DNA of 64,000 nucleotides from Fredinandcohnia humi (GTDB taxonomy: Bacteria; Bacillota; Bacilli; Bacillales; Bacillaceae_L), in assembly GCF_001439915.1 (NCBI RefSeq), contig NZ_LMBW01000003.1, positions 242,782-306,781 of the forward strand. The letters are read 5' to 3'. Shown here piece after piece: positions 38,502-46,767 of the stretch (position 1 is the first letter of the stretch; each line of letters begins with the position of its first letter). The notes beneath the pieces were generated by a model, which had not been told where the DNA came from, ran no database searches, and worked only from the letters and a program-made list of their open reading frames with translations. The position numbers and the translations under genes are program-made.

Positions 38502-38525
38502 AAAAAAAGAAATTAGGATATGCTC

Positions 38526-38762
38526 CTAATTTTTAAGTAAATGTTCATTTTGAGTGGTTTTTTCTTTATTTTCTTCTACAGGAACTTTTCTGTACTCATA
38601 GCTGCTGTACAGGCTAAGCACAACAAAATAGACTAACAACAGAACAGTCCATGTTGAGGACGTAATTTGAATTTTCTCCTGAAATAAAACCGCCAGAGCT
38701 CCTATGAGTAGAATCGAACCGATGCAAAGCAACAACCCGTGCTTTATAACCCATTTCATCAT
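38526..38762 (-). CDS. Small two-span membrane protein
   Basis: A 78-residue protein with two hydrophobic segments (about 8-26 and 36-54) and a charged tail (RKVPVEENKEKTTQNEHLLKN). The sequence does not match a family I can name. It lies between the repeat copy and the phased repeat array, on the strand opposite to degV and comFA. The minus-strand start is preceded by AAAGGTAGGG. It is probably real but of unknown role. Confidence 0.55.
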   Translation of the reverse strand: MMKWVIKHGLLLCIGSILLIGALAVLFQEKIQITSSTWTVLLLVYFVVLSLYSSYEYRKVPVEENKEKTTQNEHLLKN

Positions 38763-38869
38763 ATCAATCCCTACCTTTCACTATTTAATCTCCCCAATAA
38801 TTGGATTATTAAACATAAAATTAAGGAGTGAGGGGTGAATACTGCCTAACGCAACCACTAGATTTTAGG

Positions 38870-38995
38870 ATATCAACCCAAAACTTGATTATATCGGTCC
38901 AAACTTTTAAATATATCGACCCAAATCCTGAAAATATCAACCCAAACTTTAAATATATCGACCCATGTCCTGAATATATCAATCCAAAATAAAAA
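38870..38995. repeat. 21-bp phased tandem repeat array upstream of comFA
   Basis: Six degenerate units each begin ATATC at 38870, 38891, 38913, 38934, 38955 and 38976, spaced 21, 22, 21, 21 and 21 bp. The common unit is close to ATATCRACCCAAACTTTAAAT. The spacing equals two helical turns, so the units face one side of the DNA. The array ends about 15 bp before the comFA start. It is not a CRISPR array: there are no unique spacers. Confidence 0.85.
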
Positions 38996-39009
38996 AATGG
39001 AGGTCCTTT

Positions 39010-40500
39010 ATGAGATTTTTATTAGAAAACGAAAAATTAATCCCCGAACAACTATCAGACAAGCCTGGTGCCAAGCGAATTACCGATTTTGAAACAGGCT
39101 ATCTGCAGCCACTGAATCCCACATTTAATTACTCCTCAGAACTCCAACATTTACTCCACGGCAAGCAACTCCTACTCGAAGAAATCCCTTTTTCCCTTGA
39201 AGTCATCCATCATCACTATTTGAATGGTTATTTGCAATATCGAAAATGCATCGCAAAAACGAAGGATGGTTATGATTGTGTAAGATGCGGGAATTCCAAT
39301 CAAAAGCTTTTCGCTTCGTTTGGCTGTGCAAGATGTAAAAATGAATGCGCATATTGCAGGAAGTGCATCAATATGGGGCGGATGAGTGAATGTACGGTTT
39401 TGGTGAGTTGGACTGGCCCAAGTCCAAAAGTAGGGATTTTGGGTAAGCCACTTGCGTGGGAAGGAATGCTTTCTCCGGGACAGCAAAGGGCTTCAACAGG
39501 GTTAATGAAAGCAGTTCAGGAAGATGACCAGTTGCTGATCTGGGCGGTTTGTGGAGCGGGGAAAACAGAAATTCTTTTTGAGGGAATTGAAACGGCACTT
39601 CAGGCCGGTAAAAAGGTTTGCCTTGCCACACCGCGAACGGATGTCGTGATCGAACTTGCGCCCCGGATAAAATCTGCATTCCCCGGAATAGATGTCATCG
39701 CCTTGTATGGTGGAAGTGAGGACCGCAACAAGACTGCCCCGATCACCCTTGCCACAACCCACCAACTACTCCGTTATTACAAATCCTTTGATATGATCAT
39801 CATCGATGAGGTCGATGCCTTTCCGTATTCAGTCGAGCCAATGCTGCAATATGCTGTCAATCAATCGAAAAAGGAGATCTCCTCGACCATCTACCTTACC
39901 GCAACGCCCAATCAGACCTGGAAAAATGAAATCGCAGCGGGTAAAAGAAAAGCAGTAACGATTCCAGCGAGGTACCACCGTTATGCATTACCAGTTCCGG
40001 AATTAAGATGGTGTGGAAACTGGGAGAAAATCTTGAAAAAGAAGAGGCTCCCACGGAATGTGATGGCATGGATTAAGGAGCACCTCGAAATCGGCAAGCA
40101 AGCCTTCCTATTTGTGCCGCGGATTACCTATCTAGAAAGCATTGTAGCTATTTTACAATCTCTTGATCCCCGAATTGAAGGCGTCCATGCCGAGGACCCC
40201 AACCGAAAAGACAAGGTGGCACGCTTCCGCTCCGGAGAAATCCCAATTCTTGTGACAACGACCATTTTAGAAAGAGGCGTAACTGTTCCTAATATTGACG
40301 TCGCAGTCTTGGGTGCGGAGGATAAAATTTTTACAGAGAGTGCTTTGGTGCAGATTTCAGGTCGGGTTGGGCGCAGTGCCCAATTTCCAACCGGCGAAAT
40401 TCTGTTTTTCCACTACGGCAAAACAAGGGAAATGATCAAGGCAAAACAACATATCGAAAAAATGAATAAAGAAGCCAGCCAAAACGGCTTCATTGATTGA
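39010..40500 (+). CDS. comFA: Competence helicase ComFA
   Basis: A 496-residue DEAD-like ATPase. An N-terminal zinc-binding segment has four CxxC-type pairs (CVRCGNSNQ, CARCKNECAYCRKC). Walker A is VCGAGKTEIL and the DEAD box is IIIDEVDAFPY; motif III is LTATPN and motif VI is QISGRVGRS. In transformation it helps drive single-stranded DNA through the membrane channel. AAAAATGGAGG precedes the ATG by 7 nt. In B. subtilis the operon is ComK-dependent; whether the adjacent repeats matter is open. Confidence 0.96.
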   Translation: MRFLLENEKLIPEQLSDKPGAKRITDFETGYLQPLNPTFNYSSELQHLLHGKQLLLEEIPFSLEVIHHHYLNGYLQYRKCIAKTKDGYDCVRCGNSNQKLFASFGCARCKNECAYCRKCINMGRMSECTVLVSWTGPSPKVGILGKPLAWEGMLSPGQQRASTGLMKAVQEDDQLLIWAVCGAGKTEILFEGIETALQAGKKVCLATPRTDVVIELAPRIKSAFPGIDVIALYGGSEDRNKTAPITLATTHQLLRYYKSFDMIIIDEVDAFPYSVEPMLQYAVNQSKKEISSTIYLTATPNQTWKNEIAAGKRKAVTIPARYHRYALPVPELRWCGNWEKILKKKRLPRNVMAWIKEHLEIGKQAFLFVPRITYLESIVAILQSLDPRIEGVHAEDPNRKDKVARFRSGEIPILVTTTILERGVTVPNIDVAVLGAEDKIFTESALVQISGRVGRSAQFPTGEILFFHYGKTREMIKAKQHIEKMNKEASQNGFID

Positions 40501-40566
40501 TTTCGGAGCCCATTTTTATTATGATTAAAGGTAACAGACAACGAACGGATGAGGCGGTGATTTCCA

Positions 40567-41154
40567 GTGAAAAAGGTTGTTTATACAATTGCATGTTTAT
40601 TCATCATCGGCGGTGTTTCATTGACAGGATACTCGGTTTTTCAAATTTGGGATTCGAATCAGTCACAAAAAAATGCATTGGTTCAGGCGGAAGAGCTCCT
40701 AAAAACACCTCCAACTAAGGAGACAGCAGAAAAAGAAATTGTCGTTCCAACCTTCGAAAAAGGCGATACAATGGGTGTTTTAGAGGTTCCAAAATTGGGT
40801 AAAAAAATACCGATCATCGAAGGAACGGATGAAAAGGAACTGGAAATAGGTGTCGGACATTACCTTGGTACTGCGCTACCGACCCAAAATGATCAAATCG
40901 TTCTATCGGGTCACCGTGATACAGTTTTTAGGCGATTTAATGAGCTCGAAATCGGTGACACATTTGTGGTGCAATTAGAATATGGCGAGTTCACATATGA
41001 AATTGTCGATACGAAAATCGTAGATGCGGACGATCGAACCATCATCAAATCAACGGCGCCAAACGAGGAGCTCGTTGTAACCACCTGTTATCCATTCGGA
41101 TACATCGGAAATGCACCAGATCGATTCATTTTTTATGGCAAAAAGGTAGATTAA
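40567..41154 (+). CDS. Class D sortase
   Basis: A 195-residue protein from a GTG start. One N-terminal membrane anchor (about 4-24) is followed by a linker and the sortase beta-barrel. The catalytic His is in VLSGHRDTVFRRFNEL, the catalytic Cys in VVTTCYPFGYIG, and the Arg in APDRFIFYG. The pattern and length match class D enzymes that join LPxTA/LPNTA-type proteins to peptidoglycan. It interrupts the order comFA-comFB-comFC and is followed by its own terminator. No sorting-signal substrate is visible in the window, so its target lies elsewhere. Confidence 0.88.
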   Translation: MKKVVYTIACLFIIGGVSLTGYSVFQIWDSNQSQKNALVQAEELLKTPPTKETAEKEIVVPTFEKGDTMGVLEVPKLGKKIPIIEGTDEKELEIGVGHYLGTALPTQNDQIVLSGHRDTVFRRFNELEIGDTFVVQLEYGEFTYEIVDTKIVDADDRTIIKSTAPNEELVVTTCYPFGYIGNAPDRFIFYGKKVD

Positions 41155-41160
41155 GATTTA

Positions 41161-41206
41161 AGACCCCTATGTTGGATGAAGAATCCAGTTTAGGGGTTTT
41201 TGTATA
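41161..41206 (+). terminator. Terminator of the sortase gene
   Basis: ACCCCTA with inner TGGAT pairs with ATCCA and TAGGGGT, followed by TTTTTG. It should cut comFB-comFC from comFA. Confidence 0.8.
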
Positions 41207-41276
41207 AACAAAACTATTTCCAATTAATGTTTATTGTGTGATAATAAAAAAAGATAGAGTGAATGGGGAGATTCGT

Positions 41277-41558
41277 GTGAAGGTCTTTAATGCAATGGAG
41301 CCACTTGTAGCTGAAGCAATAAATGAAAACTGGTCTGAATATAGCTTGCCCTGCAAATGCGAACAATGTAAAAATGATGTATTTGCCCTCACCTTAAATA
41401 ATCTAACACCTCGCTATGTATCGAAGGATAACGGTGTCGCGTATGTCCGCGCCCAATATTTTAATAAACAAATGATGGCTAATATCTACGTGAAAATCGC
41501 AGAGGCCGTGAACATCGTCGGAAAAAATCCTCAATGCGAAAATGTGAAAAGGAGCTAA
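41277..41558 (+). CDS. comFB: Late competence protein ComFB
   Basis: About 93 residues from a GTG at 41277 with GGGGAG upstream; a longer frame from 41238 is less well supported. CKCEQCKNDVFALTLNNLTP is the zinc-binding core and RYV...GVAYVRAQYFN follows, as in ComFB. Two further Cys lie near the N- and C-terminal sides. It sits 4 bp before comFC. ComFB-like domains in other bacteria bind cyclic dinucleotides; its role in Bacillus is unclear. Confidence 0.88.
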   Translation: MKVFNAMEPLVAEAINENWSEYSLPCKCEQCKNDVFALTLNNLTPRYVSKDNGVAYVRAQYFNKQMMANIYVKIAEAVNIVGKNPQCENVKRS

Positions 41559-41562
41559 AACG

Positions 41563-42267
41563 ATGTCTACATGTATGCTTTGTCACACCCATTTTGAAGA
41601 AGTGGATTCCTGGTCGACATTGTTTTCGTTGGCCGAACCAGACCCACTTTGCTCTACATGCAGTGATAAATTTAAAAAAGTTGATGGTGAACTTTGTGAA
41701 ACTTGCGGTCGCCCTTTTTTAGAACTGTCCGATGAATATCGTGAAGGAAATCTCTGTTACGACTGTGTCCGGTGGGAAAAGGATGCGAGGTGGCAAGGTG
41801 TGCTTACGATGAACCGGTCGATTTACCTCTATAATAACTTTGCAAAAGATGTTATCTCCCTCTACAAATTCCGCGGTGACTACGTCATTTCCGCTATTTT
41901 TAAAACACCTCTGAAAAAAGCCTTCAAAACTCATTTTAATCCTTCTTATTTAGTAGTTCCAATCCCATTAAGTGACGAACGTTTGTATGAGCGCGGGTTC
42001 AACCAGGCTAAGGCATTGGCCGGATTGTTGGACGTGCCGGTGCATGAAGTGTTAGCGCGGACTCATTTGGAGAAACAATCGAAAAAGAGCCGTGATGAAC
42101 GAATTTCGGGGGGAAATGTGTTCCGAGTGATTGACGTGGTTAAGGATAAAGATATTTTACTGGTAGATGATATTTATACTACTGGGTCGACATTAAGGCA
42201 TGCAGCTGCAGTGCTGATAGAGGCGGGGGCGAAGTCGGTATCCTCGTTGACGTTGATGAGGGGGTGA
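41563..42267 (+). CDS. comFC: Competence protein ComFC (phosphoribosyltransferase-like)
   Basis: A 234-residue protein. Four Cys pairs at the N-terminus (CMLCHTHF, CSTC, CETCGRPF, CYDCVRW) bind zinc. The C-terminal PRTase-like domain has VPIPLSDERLYERGFNQAKA and the PRPP loop ILLVDDIYTTGSTL. It works with ComFA in transformation. AAAAGGAG precedes the ATG; start and stop agree with family length. Confidence 0.95.
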   Translation: MSTCMLCHTHFEEVDSWSTLFSLAEPDPLCSTCSDKFKKVDGELCETCGRPFLELSDEYREGNLCYDCVRWEKDARWQGVLTMNRSIYLYNNFAKDVISLYKFRGDYVISAIFKTPLKKAFKTHFNPSYLVVPIPLSDERLYERGFNQAKALAGLLDVPVHEVLARTHLEKQSKKSRDERISGGNVFRVIDVVKDKDILLVDDIYTTGSTLRHAAAVLIEAGAKSVSSLTLMRG

Positions 42268-42320
42268 GAAATACAAATGATAAAAGGAAATGCTATAATA
42301 TTACCAACTAAACTATAGGA

Positions 42321-42563
42321 GTGATTTTAATGAAGCCACTTAAAATTGAAGATCAGGAATTAAAAAAAGCTATCACATCAGGAAATTATTACTTGGAGGT
42401 TGGAAAAAGAAAATTTATGTTACTTGAAGTAGAAGAGATCAATGATTCAAATGTTTATCATGTAACTGACGATGAAGAAAAAAAACAATTATTAAAAGCT
42501 CTAAACGAAGACAATCCAATTTTGTCGAATGAAGAAGTTACAAGATTGTTGGAGGAAAAATGA
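42321..42563 (+). CDS. Putative antitoxin of a RelE/ParE-like pair
   Basis: An 80-residue acidic protein: MKPLKIEDQELKKAITSGNY at the start and a C-terminal ALNEDNPILSNEEVTRLLEE segment. The short acidic C-terminal helix resembles antitoxins that wrap around RelE/ParE toxins. No clear DNA-binding fold is seen. It has an ATAGGAG site and overlaps the next start by 4 nt. Family identity is uncertain; the case rests mainly on pairing with the downstream gene. Confidence 0.6.
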   Translation: MILMKPLKIEDQELKKAITSGNYYLEVGKRKFMLLEVEEINDSNVYHVTDDEEKKQLLKALNEDNPILSNEEVTRLLEEK

Positions 42564-42868
42564 TGGAAGTTTATTGGAGTAATTCAGCATTACAATCATT
42601 ATATGAATTAGATGATTGGCGATTAACATTGGATTTACCGAAGATAGGAAAGTTCCTACAAAAAAATATTTACAGTTACTATAGTGAACAGGATTTTTCC
42701 TTTTATATCCCTGGAAAGATAGTGTTTATTGATGGAATGCCTGTTGAACTTAGAATGGTATTATTATCAGTTGGTAGGTCCGAACTATATAAAGTATTTT
42801 ATCGCATTAGATCCGGATATATAGAAATATTTTATGTAAAACATCCACGTCAAAAACCCCTAACATAA
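42560..42868 (+). CDS. Putative RelE/ParE-family toxin
   Basis: A 101-102-residue protein; ATG codons at 42560 and 42563 are both possible and both overlap the antitoxin stop. VYWSNSALQSLYELDD at the start and LYKVFYRIRSGYIEIFYVKH plus RQKPL at the end match the beta-sheet core and C-terminus of RelE/ParE toxins. It lies between comFC and yvyF, a place that has no gene in B. subtilis. It could be an mRNA interferase or a gyrase poison; sequence alone does not decide. Confidence 0.62.
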   Translation: MMEVYWSNSALQSLYELDDWRLTLDLPKIGKFLQKNIYSYYSEQDFSFYIPGKIVFIDGMPVELRMVLLSVGRSELYKVFYRIRSGYIEIFYVKHPRQKPLT

Positions 42869-42948
42869 ATCTACAAAATAATCCCACAAAAAAAATGAAC
42901 TTTCATCTACACTTGAACTTTCAATTCTATTTCAAAAATCTGTCACTA

Positions 42949-42973
42949 TAAACTCCCCCGAAAACACCGATAT
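42949..42973 (+). promoter_or_regulatory. Sigma-D-like promoter upstream of yvyF
   Basis: TAAA at 42949-42952, a 13-bp spacer and ACCGATAT at 42966-42973. The spacer is a little short, and TATAAT overlaps the end of the -10, so sigma-A use is possible. Confidence 0.45.
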
Positions 42974-43009
42974 AATAGATAGAAAAAGGTGTTTAAGGAG
43001 TGAATCAAC

Positions 43010-43414
43010 ATGGGAGAATTATTGAATTGCCCAAATTGCGGCAGTCTTTATGTAAAAACAAATCTACGTGATGTATGTGAAAAATGCTATAAAGAAGAAG
43101 AAATTGCGTTTGAAACAGTTTATTCATTTATTCGTAAAAAAGAAAATCGTACTGCAACCATTTTTGAGGCATCAGAAGGAACTGGCGTTGAAGAAGAATT
43201 AATCATCAAATTCATCCGAATAGGAAAATTGAAACTAGCGCAATTCCCAAACCTTGGATATCCATGCCAAAAATGTCGCACCATAATCCGTGAAGGGATT
43301 TTATGCGACGACTGTTCAAAGGAACTTCGTAGTGAATTATCAACGTTTGAACAGGAAGAGGAACGAAAGAAAGAAATACGGGAACGTGAAAAAAGAACGT
43401 ATTATGCAGATTAA
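43010..43414 (+). CDS. yvyF: Flagellar operon protein YvyF
   Basis: A 134-residue protein with two zinc-ribbon-like clusters: CPNCGSLYVKTNLRDVCEKC at the start and CQKCRTIIREGILCDDC near residue 85. Between them is a short winged-helix-like part (EGTGVEEELIIKFIRIGKL). It is the conserved gene before flgM in Bacillus. The role is not established; regulation of late flagellar genes is commonly supposed. GGAGTG precedes the ATG. Confidence 0.9.
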   Translation: MGELLNCPNCGSLYVKTNLRDVCEKCYKEEEIAFETVYSFIRKKENRTATIFEASEGTGVEEELIIKFIRIGKLKLAQFPNLGYPCQKCRTIIREGILCDDCSKELRSELSTFEQEEERKKEIREREKRTYYAD

Positions 43415-43419
43415 ATATC

Positions 43420-43446
43420 TAAACATTTTCATGACTTTGCCGATAT
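43420..43446 (+). promoter_or_regulatory. Sigma-D promoter of flgM
   Basis: TAAA at 43420-43423, a 15-bp spacer and GCCGATAT at 43439-43446: an exact match to the sigma-D consensus. It lies about 45 bp before flgM and would give the feedback loop in which sigma-D transcribes its own anti-sigma factor. Confidence 0.85.
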
Positions 43447-43491
43447 AAAAGAAAAAGACATGACGAACGGAAAAGAAAGTGAGGTTTTACC

Positions 43492-43752
43492 ATGAAAATT
43501 AACCAGTTCGGACCGGTTGGAATGAATCCATATAAAAATCAAATGAACAAGATTGCTGCGACAGAAAAATCAATACAGACAGATAAGGTTGAAATTTCTT
43601 CAGCGGCAAAACAACTACAAGAAACTTCACCAATCACAGTTGCACGCCAACAAAAAGTTGAAGCACTAAAACAACAGGTGCAAGATGGAACTTATAAGGT
43701 GAACGTTGAGGATACTGCGAAAAGTTTATACAATTTTTATTTTAAAAAGTAA
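43492..43752 (+). CDS. flgM: Anti-sigma-D factor FlgM
   Basis: An 86-residue protein. KVEISSAAKQLQE and QQKVEALKQQVQDGTYKVNV followed by AKSLYNFYF match the FlgM C-terminal helices that wrap sigma-D; the N-terminal half is disordered and polar. It holds sigma-D inactive until the hook is finished. AAGTGAGG precedes the ATG. Confidence 0.93.
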   Translation: MKINQFGPVGMNPYKNQMNKIAATEKSIQTDKVEISSAAKQLQETSPITVARQQKVEALKQQVQDGTYKVNVEDTAKSLYNFYFKK

Positions 43753-43772
43753 TTTGAGAATGGAGGGTCATT

Positions 43773-44255
43773 ATGTCAGCTGAAAACTTAGCCGTGTTGC
43801 TCAAAAAAATACTTATTTTACACCAAAACTTACTTAAGCTATCTGAGCGAAAAACAGACATATTGAAAAAAGGCGACATTGATGACCTCAACGAACAAAT
43901 GAAGGAAGAACAGAAATACATTTTAACAATCAGGCAATTGGAAAATGAACGGTTTGGAATTGTTGATAAAATACTTGGACCCCGTGTTCAGGAAAAGACA
44001 ATATCGAAGTGTATTGAGGCTGCAAGTGAACTGATTCGTTCGGAATTAACGGGACTACATGAGGAATTGGTTAAAGTGACTAGTGAATTAAAGACCGTTA
44101 ACGAATTAAATCAGCAGCTCACACATCAATCCTTGCAGTACGTGAATATGTCGTTGGACATGCTTCTACCACAGGAGCAAAGTGCGGGCTACGGAAACCC
44201 AGCTGGAACAAAAGAGAAAAAGCAAACACGCTCGATGTTTGATTCAAAGGCTTAG
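43773..44255 (+). CDS. flgN: Flagellar chaperone FlgN
   Basis: A 160-residue, nearly all-helical protein. The long amphipathic helices (LAVLLKKILILHQNLLKLSE and LTHQSLQYVNMSLDMLLPQE) fit the FlgN family. It keeps FlgK and FlgL soluble and delivers them to the export gate. It sits 20 bp after flgM and 20 bp before flgK. Confidence 0.9.
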   Translation: MSAENLAVLLKKILILHQNLLKLSERKTDILKKGDIDDLNEQMKEEQKYILTIRQLENERFGIVDKILGPRVQEKTISKCIEAASELIRSELTGLHEELVKVTSELKTVNELNQQLTHQSLQYVNMSLDMLLPQEQSAGYGNPAGTKEKKQTRSMFDSKA

Positions 44256-44275
44256 ACAAAACGGAGGATGGAAAA

Positions 44276-45838
44276 ATGGTATCAACCTTTCATGGACTAG
44301 AAACAGCACGCCGCGGCATGATGACCCAGCAAAGTGCGCTATATACAACTGGACATAATATCGCAAACGCGAGCACACCTGGCTACACAAGGCAGCGCGT
44401 TAATTTCACCCAGACAAATCCATACCCATCTCCTGGTTTAAATACAGCGAAAATTCCTGGACAGGTTGGAACAGGTGTTGAGGCTGGTACGATTCAACGT
44501 GTACGTGAAAGCTTTTTGGACGTTCAATTCCGCGGGGAGCAAACGAAAACAAGCTACTGGGACACTCGTGCAAATGCATTAGGCAAGATGGAAGAAATCT
44601 TGAATGAGCCATCTAAAACAGGACTTGCGAACACATTGAATCAATTTTGGCAATCATTACAGGATTTAGCTGCAAACCCAGAAGACCAAGGTGCACGTTC
44701 GGTAGTGCGGCAACGCGGTGTAATGGTAGCAAACACATTCAACTATCTATCAAACTCGTTAACGGCAATAAAAGACGACTTCGGCAAACAAATCAGTGTA
44801 ACTGTGAAAGCAGTAAACTCGCTTTCTGATCAAATTAGTAAAATTAATAAGCAAATTTCTGAGATTGAGCCGGTTGGGTATCTACCAAATGATTTATATG
44901 ATGAGCGCGATCGGTTAATTGATGAGTTATCTAAATATGTGGAGATTAAGGTTCATCCACCAAAAAGTAGTGGTGGCGATTCCTTACCTGTTGCTGAGGG
45001 AATTTTAGATATTTCGATTGTTGGCCCGAACGGTGCAGAGGAAAAACTAATTGAAGGAAGTAAGTTTAAAGAAATTTCCGTAGATCCTGCGACCGACTCT
45101 GATAATGATGGTGTAAACGATCAGCTAACTGGACCACTTACGAGTATTCAATTGAGCGGACAAGCTATTTCTTTTATGCCAAGCGGTGAGATGAAGGGGT
45201 TAATCGAATCCTATGGATATATGGATGGTAGCGTGGAAAAAGGAATCTACTCCAAAATGCTAGATGATTTGGATAAAATGGCGTATTCATTTGCCAACCA
45301 ATTTAATAACGTGCATAACCAAGGTTACACATTGAAAACCTCAACAGAGGATAGTGTGCAAGGTGGGGACTTCTTTGTTCCGTTTACAGGAACCGGTGCA
45401 AATGCACATAAAGGGGCTGCAGCGACCATTAGTGTTTCTTCAAACATTGAGAATTTAAGTCATATTGCCGTATCGACTGTTGAGGGTGAATCTGGAAATG
45501 GCTACAATGCGACTAATCTTGCAAATGTGAAAAATGCTGATTTCGGCAAATTGGCTGGATTTCCGATTACTGCTGGAAGTATCCAGTCGTTCTATGAGTC
45601 TCTCATTGGCTCAATGGGAGTCGATTCACAAGAGGCTATTCGAATGGCAGATAATTCATCTGTGTTGAAGGATTCAGTGGATAACCGTCGTCAATCCGTT
45701 TCGGCGGTATCATTAGATGAAGAAATGACAAACATGATCAAATTCCAACATGCATACAATGGTTCGGCAAGAATGATAACAGTGTTGGATGAGATGCTTG
45801 ATAGAATTATAAACGGTCTAGGTACTGGTGGAAGGTAG
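44276..45838 (+). CDS. flgK: Flagellar hook-associated protein 1 FlgK
   Basis: A 520-residue axial protein. The N-terminus FHGLETARRGMMTQQSALYT, then TTGHNIANASTPGYTRQRV, and the C-terminus SVSAVSLDEEMTNMIKFQHA...YNGSARMITVLDEMLD are the conserved coiled-coil ends; the middle is variable. It forms the first hook-filament junction ring. Length is close to the B. subtilis protein. GGAGG lies before the ATG. Confidence 0.97.
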   Translation: MVSTFHGLETARRGMMTQQSALYTTGHNIANASTPGYTRQRVNFTQTNPYPSPGLNTAKIPGQVGTGVEAGTIQRVRESFLDVQFRGEQTKTSYWDTRANALGKMEEILNEPSKTGLANTLNQFWQSLQDLAANPEDQGARSVVRQRGVMVANTFNYLSNSLTAIKDDFGKQISVTVKAVNSLSDQISKINKQISEIEPVGYLPNDLYDERDRLIDELSKYVEIKVHPPKSSGGDSLPVAEGILDISIVGPNGAEEKLIEGSKFKEISVDPATDSDNDGVNDQLTGPLTSIQLSGQAISFMPSGEMKGLIESYGYMDGSVEKGIYSKMLDDLDKMAYSFANQFNNVHNQGYTLKTSTEDSVQGGDFFVPFTGTGANAHKGAAATISVSSNIENLSHIAVSTVEGESGNGYNATNLANVKNADFGKLAGFPITAGSIQSFYESLIGSMGVDSQEAIRMADNSSVLKDSVDNRRQSVSAVSLDEEMTNMIKFQHAYNGSARMITVLDEMLDRIINGLGTGGR

Positions 45839-45847
45839 GTGTAACAA

Positions 45848-46726
45848 ATGCGCGTAACACAATCCATGCTAACAAATAACATGCTGCGAAACTTAAGCAG
45901 CAGTTACGAAAGACTTGGTAAATACCAGGATCAATTGAATACCCAAAAAAAAATCACAAAGCCATCGGATGATCCAGTTGTGGCGATCAAAGGTATGCGG
46001 TATCGTACAGACCTTGCTGAAATTGAGCAGTACCAGCGTAGCCTATCCGAAGCATACACTTGGATGGAATCTGCAGATGATTCGATGGAAAAGATGACCC
46101 AGGCACTTCATCGTGTAAGGGAGCTAACTGTTCAAGCAAGCACAGGCACAAATGGACGGGATGAAAAGGCAAATATTGCAGTAGAAGTGGAACAATTAAA
46201 ACAGCATATTGCAACTATTGCTAATACAAAAGTTGGTAATAAATATATTTTCAACGGTACAAATACTACTGAAGCACCGGTAGATTTAATTACTAATACT
46301 ATTTCATCATCTACTAATGATGTTTTACTTGAGGTTTCTAAGGGTGTTCATATTAATGTGAATGTGAAATCTTCCGACCTATTAAAAGGTAGTAATACAA
46401 ATGACATTTTTACTGAGCTTGATAATCTGATAATTGATCTTAAATCCGATGGTGATGTCGGAAAGTACCTCGATTCTCTAGATTCACACGTTTCAAATGT
46501 TGTTGCAAACCGAGCGGATCTTGGGGCAAGATACAATCGTATTGAGCTCATTGATGATAGACTAGGTTCACAAGAGGTAATTGCAAATAAAATTATCTCA
46601 GAAAACGAAGATGCCGAAATGGAAAAGGTTATAATGGGTCTAACTACTGCTGAAGCAGTACATCGTGCAGCACTCGGAGTTGGCTCAAGAATTATACAAC
46701 CAACACTTATGGACTTTTTACGCTAA
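45848..46726 (+). CDS. flgL: Flagellar hook-associated protein 3 FlgL
   Basis: A 292-residue flagellin-like protein. RVTQSMLTNNMLRNLSSSYE, then KKITKPSDDPVVAIKGMRYR, and the helix LTVQASTGTNGRDEKANIA are the conserved N-terminal D0-D1 parts; the C-terminus is flagellin-like (LTTAEAVHRAALGVGSRIIQ). It forms the second junction ring. It follows flgK by 9 bp. Confidence 0.96.
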   Translation: MRVTQSMLTNNMLRNLSSSYERLGKYQDQLNTQKKITKPSDDPVVAIKGMRYRTDLAEIEQYQRSLSEAYTWMESADDSMEKMTQALHRVRELTVQASTGTNGRDEKANIAVEVEQLKQHIATIANTKVGNKYIFNGTNTTEAPVDLITNTISSSTNDVLLEVSKGVHINVNVKSSDLLKGSNTNDIFTELDNLIIDLKSDGDVGKYLDSLDSHVSNVVANRADLGARYNRIELIDDRLGSQEVIANKIISENEDAEMEKVIMGLTTAEAVHRAALGVGSRIIQPTLMDFLR

Positions 46727-46767
46727 GCTATCTTATTTAAGGTAGCTTTTTTGATAGGAGAGATTTG

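Noticed and set aside
38870-38995. Possible CRISPR array upstream of comFA
   Set aside because: The units are contiguous at a 21-22-bp period with no unique spacers, and no cas gene is near.
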